DNA from: Lachnospiraceae bacterium | GTDB taxonomy: Bacteria; Bacillota; Clostridia; Lachnospirales; Lachnospiraceae | Reading direction: 5' to 3' | NCBI GenBank assembly: GCA_949383255.1 | Contig: CASJPF010000002.1 | Coordinates: 1 to 64,000, forward strand | DNA length: 64,000 nucleotides | In this document: one piece after another, positions 62,931 through 64,000 of the stretch | Layout of the letters: every line of letters begins with the position of its first letter | Numbering within the stretch: position 1 is the stretch's first letter | Notes under the pieces: generated by a model | Database searches by the model: none | Seen by the model: the letters and a program-made list of their open reading frames with translations, nothing else | What the model was told of the DNA's origin: nothing | Position numbers and translations under genes: made by a program

Positions 62931-64000
62931 ATGGCAAGATTACCAGTCAGTGTGTGTATGATTGCAAAAAATGAAGAACAGTACATAGAACAGTGTCTCA
63001 AAAAACTTTTGCGGTACAATATGGAAATTGTAGTGGTGGATACAGGTTCCACAGATAGGACAAGAGAAATTGCAGCCAAGTATACGAATCATCTTTATGA
63101 TTTTGCGTGGTGTGATGATTTTAGCGCAGCGAGAAACTTTGCAGTCTCAAAAGCTTCGAACAATTGGATACTAATTCTTGACTGTGACGAGTATGTGCAG
63201 GAACTAGATGTAGCGAAGCTGCGCACTTGTATGCAAAAATATTCCAAGAATGTTGGTGTATTAGAGATTCAGAACGTTCACACAACTGTGGAGGGTGGGA
63301 TTCAAAAAGAGGGTATTCAATTAGATGAAGTTCCACGATTTTATAATAGAAATTATTATGAGTACCGCTTTCGGATTCATGAGCAGATAACACCAAAGCA
63401 ATCGATTCATTATAATGAGATTACCTTAGAGACGTTTCATCTGCCAATTGTTGTCAAACATTATGGTTATGATATTCCGCAACAAGAAATGATGAAAAAA
63501 CAGGAGAGAAATCTAAAACTTTTATTAAACTCTATCGGGGAAGTTCAGGAGATGGACGACTATATTTATTTTCAGATAGGTCAGTCCTATAATGTGCTAG
63601 GGGAATATGAGAAGGCGATAGAGGCGTATGATACCTGTCTTGCAATCAACTGTAATTCGGAGAGAAAATTTCTAAATACTTGTTTGGAATCCTATGCGGA
63701 TTGCCTAATAAAGATGGAAAATGCACAAGATGCGTACAGACTGCTTAACATGAACAGGGAATATTTAAGAACGACGAAACTTCGGTATCTTTTTGGAAAA
63801 GCAGCATATATGTGTAAAGATTATGGGACTGCGATTGGATTTCTGATAGGAATTACAGATGCAGCAGATTTTGAGCAGCTTGGCGAAGATGTTTTCGATG
63901 CGTATACTCGGATTTTTGCAATCTATCGTGAGACAGGACAGACCGATAAATTTGAGCAATATAAGGCAAAACTTGCAGAATTTGGAAGGCGGCATGGAAA
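62931..64000 (+). CDS. family 2 glycosyltransferase with TPR region, 3' end outside window
   Basis: At least 356 residues, open to the end of the window. The N-terminal GT-A domain has VSVCMIAKNEEQYIEQCLKK, VVVDTGSTDRTREIAAKYTN, WCDDFSAARNFAVSKASNNW, and the metal-binding LDCDEY motif. From about residue 215 TPR-type helices follow (YIYFQIGQSYNVLGEYEKAI, EAYDTCLAINCNSE). GT2-TPR proteins of this type are often encoded beside flagellar loci in Lachnospiraceae and may glycosylate flagellin; that is inference. GAGGAG lies about 10 bases before ATG 62931. Confidence 0.88.
   Translation, partial: MARLPVSVCMIAKNEEQYIEQCLKKLLRYNMEIVVVDTGSTDRTREIAAKYTNHLYDFAWCDDFSAARNFAVSKASNNWILILDCDEYVQELDVAKLRTCMQKYSKNVGVLEIQNVHTTVEGGIQKEGIQLDEVPRFYNRNYYEYRFRIHEQITPKQSIHYNEITLETFHLPIVVKHYGYDIPQQEMMKKQERNLKLLLNSIGEVQEMDDYIYFQIGQSYNVLGEYEKAIEAYDTCLAINCNSERKFLNTCLESYADCLIKMENAQDAYRLLNMNREYLRTTKLRYLFGKAAYMCKDYGTAIGFLIGITDAADFEQLGEDVFDAYTRIFAIYRETGQTDKFEQYKAKLAEFGRRHG

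Overview
The window reads as chromosome of a motile, low-GC Clostridia of the family Lachnospiraceae, most like Roseburia or a close relative. Four things point there: a Gram-positive gut-type beta-mannan utilisation cluster, CodY next to a flagellar operon, a ComM-DprA-TopA-CodY-FlgB gene order, and strong AGGAGG ribosome sites with occasional TTG/GTG starts. The assignment is inference from gene content; no 16S gene is present. I saw no tRNA or rRNA gene, CRISPR array or intact insertion sequence.

Layout. (1) 1-11.7 kb: the 3' part of a beta-mannan uptake and depolymerisation locus. It holds an ABC permease, a mannobiose-type 2-epimerase, two GH130 phosphorylases of different subfamilies, and two SGNH acetyl esterases (CE17-like and CE2-like). 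An orphan sugar-binding lipoprotein and a chemoreceptor follow, then mannose-6-phosphate isomerase and class II aldolase. Together they would import acetylated manno-oligosaccharides, deacetylate them, epimerise and phosphorolyse them to mannose-1-phosphate, and feed fructose-6-phosphate into glycolysis. (2) 11.7-19 kb: a small hypothetical gene and the housekeeping genes pyrG, ftsH (with a long Gln/Asn-rich tail) and uvrC. (3) 19-22 kb: a scar of mobile DNA with relics of an ABC permease, an ABC ATPase, a GC-rich serine recombinase and a GNAT acetyltransferase, next to an apparently intact TetR gene and a large palindrome. (4) 22-36 kb: accessory genes. These are a short peptide deformylase, a YunG-like protein, a polar amino-acid ABC importer, two LRR-like/DUF1963 paralogues, a five-gene peptide/nickel-type ABC importer, and a macrodomain-HD hydrolase pair. 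(5) 36-42 kb: an EamA transporter, a chemoreceptor, an M18 aminopeptidase with an unusual structured leader, a PadR-DUF2812 pair behind a large palindromic operator, and a four-helix protein. (6) 42-49 kb: sigma-K, comM, dprA, topA, codY. (7) 49.4-62.6 kb: a flagellar operon flgB-flgC-fliE-fliF-fliG-fliH-fliI-fliJ-(MotE-like)-fliK-flgD-TIGR02530-flgE, then a terminator and a truncated glycosyltransferase gene.

The most unusual signals are intergenic. One structured two-stem repeat family sits directly after the U-tracts of several terminators. A second MITE-like family is present as two inverted copies. There are two further palindromic elements, a leader with mutually exclusive helices before the M18 peptidase gene, and a perfect 21-bp inverted repeat over the padR promoter. 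The flgD gene carries a 51-bp tandem repeat coding for a low-complexity tail.
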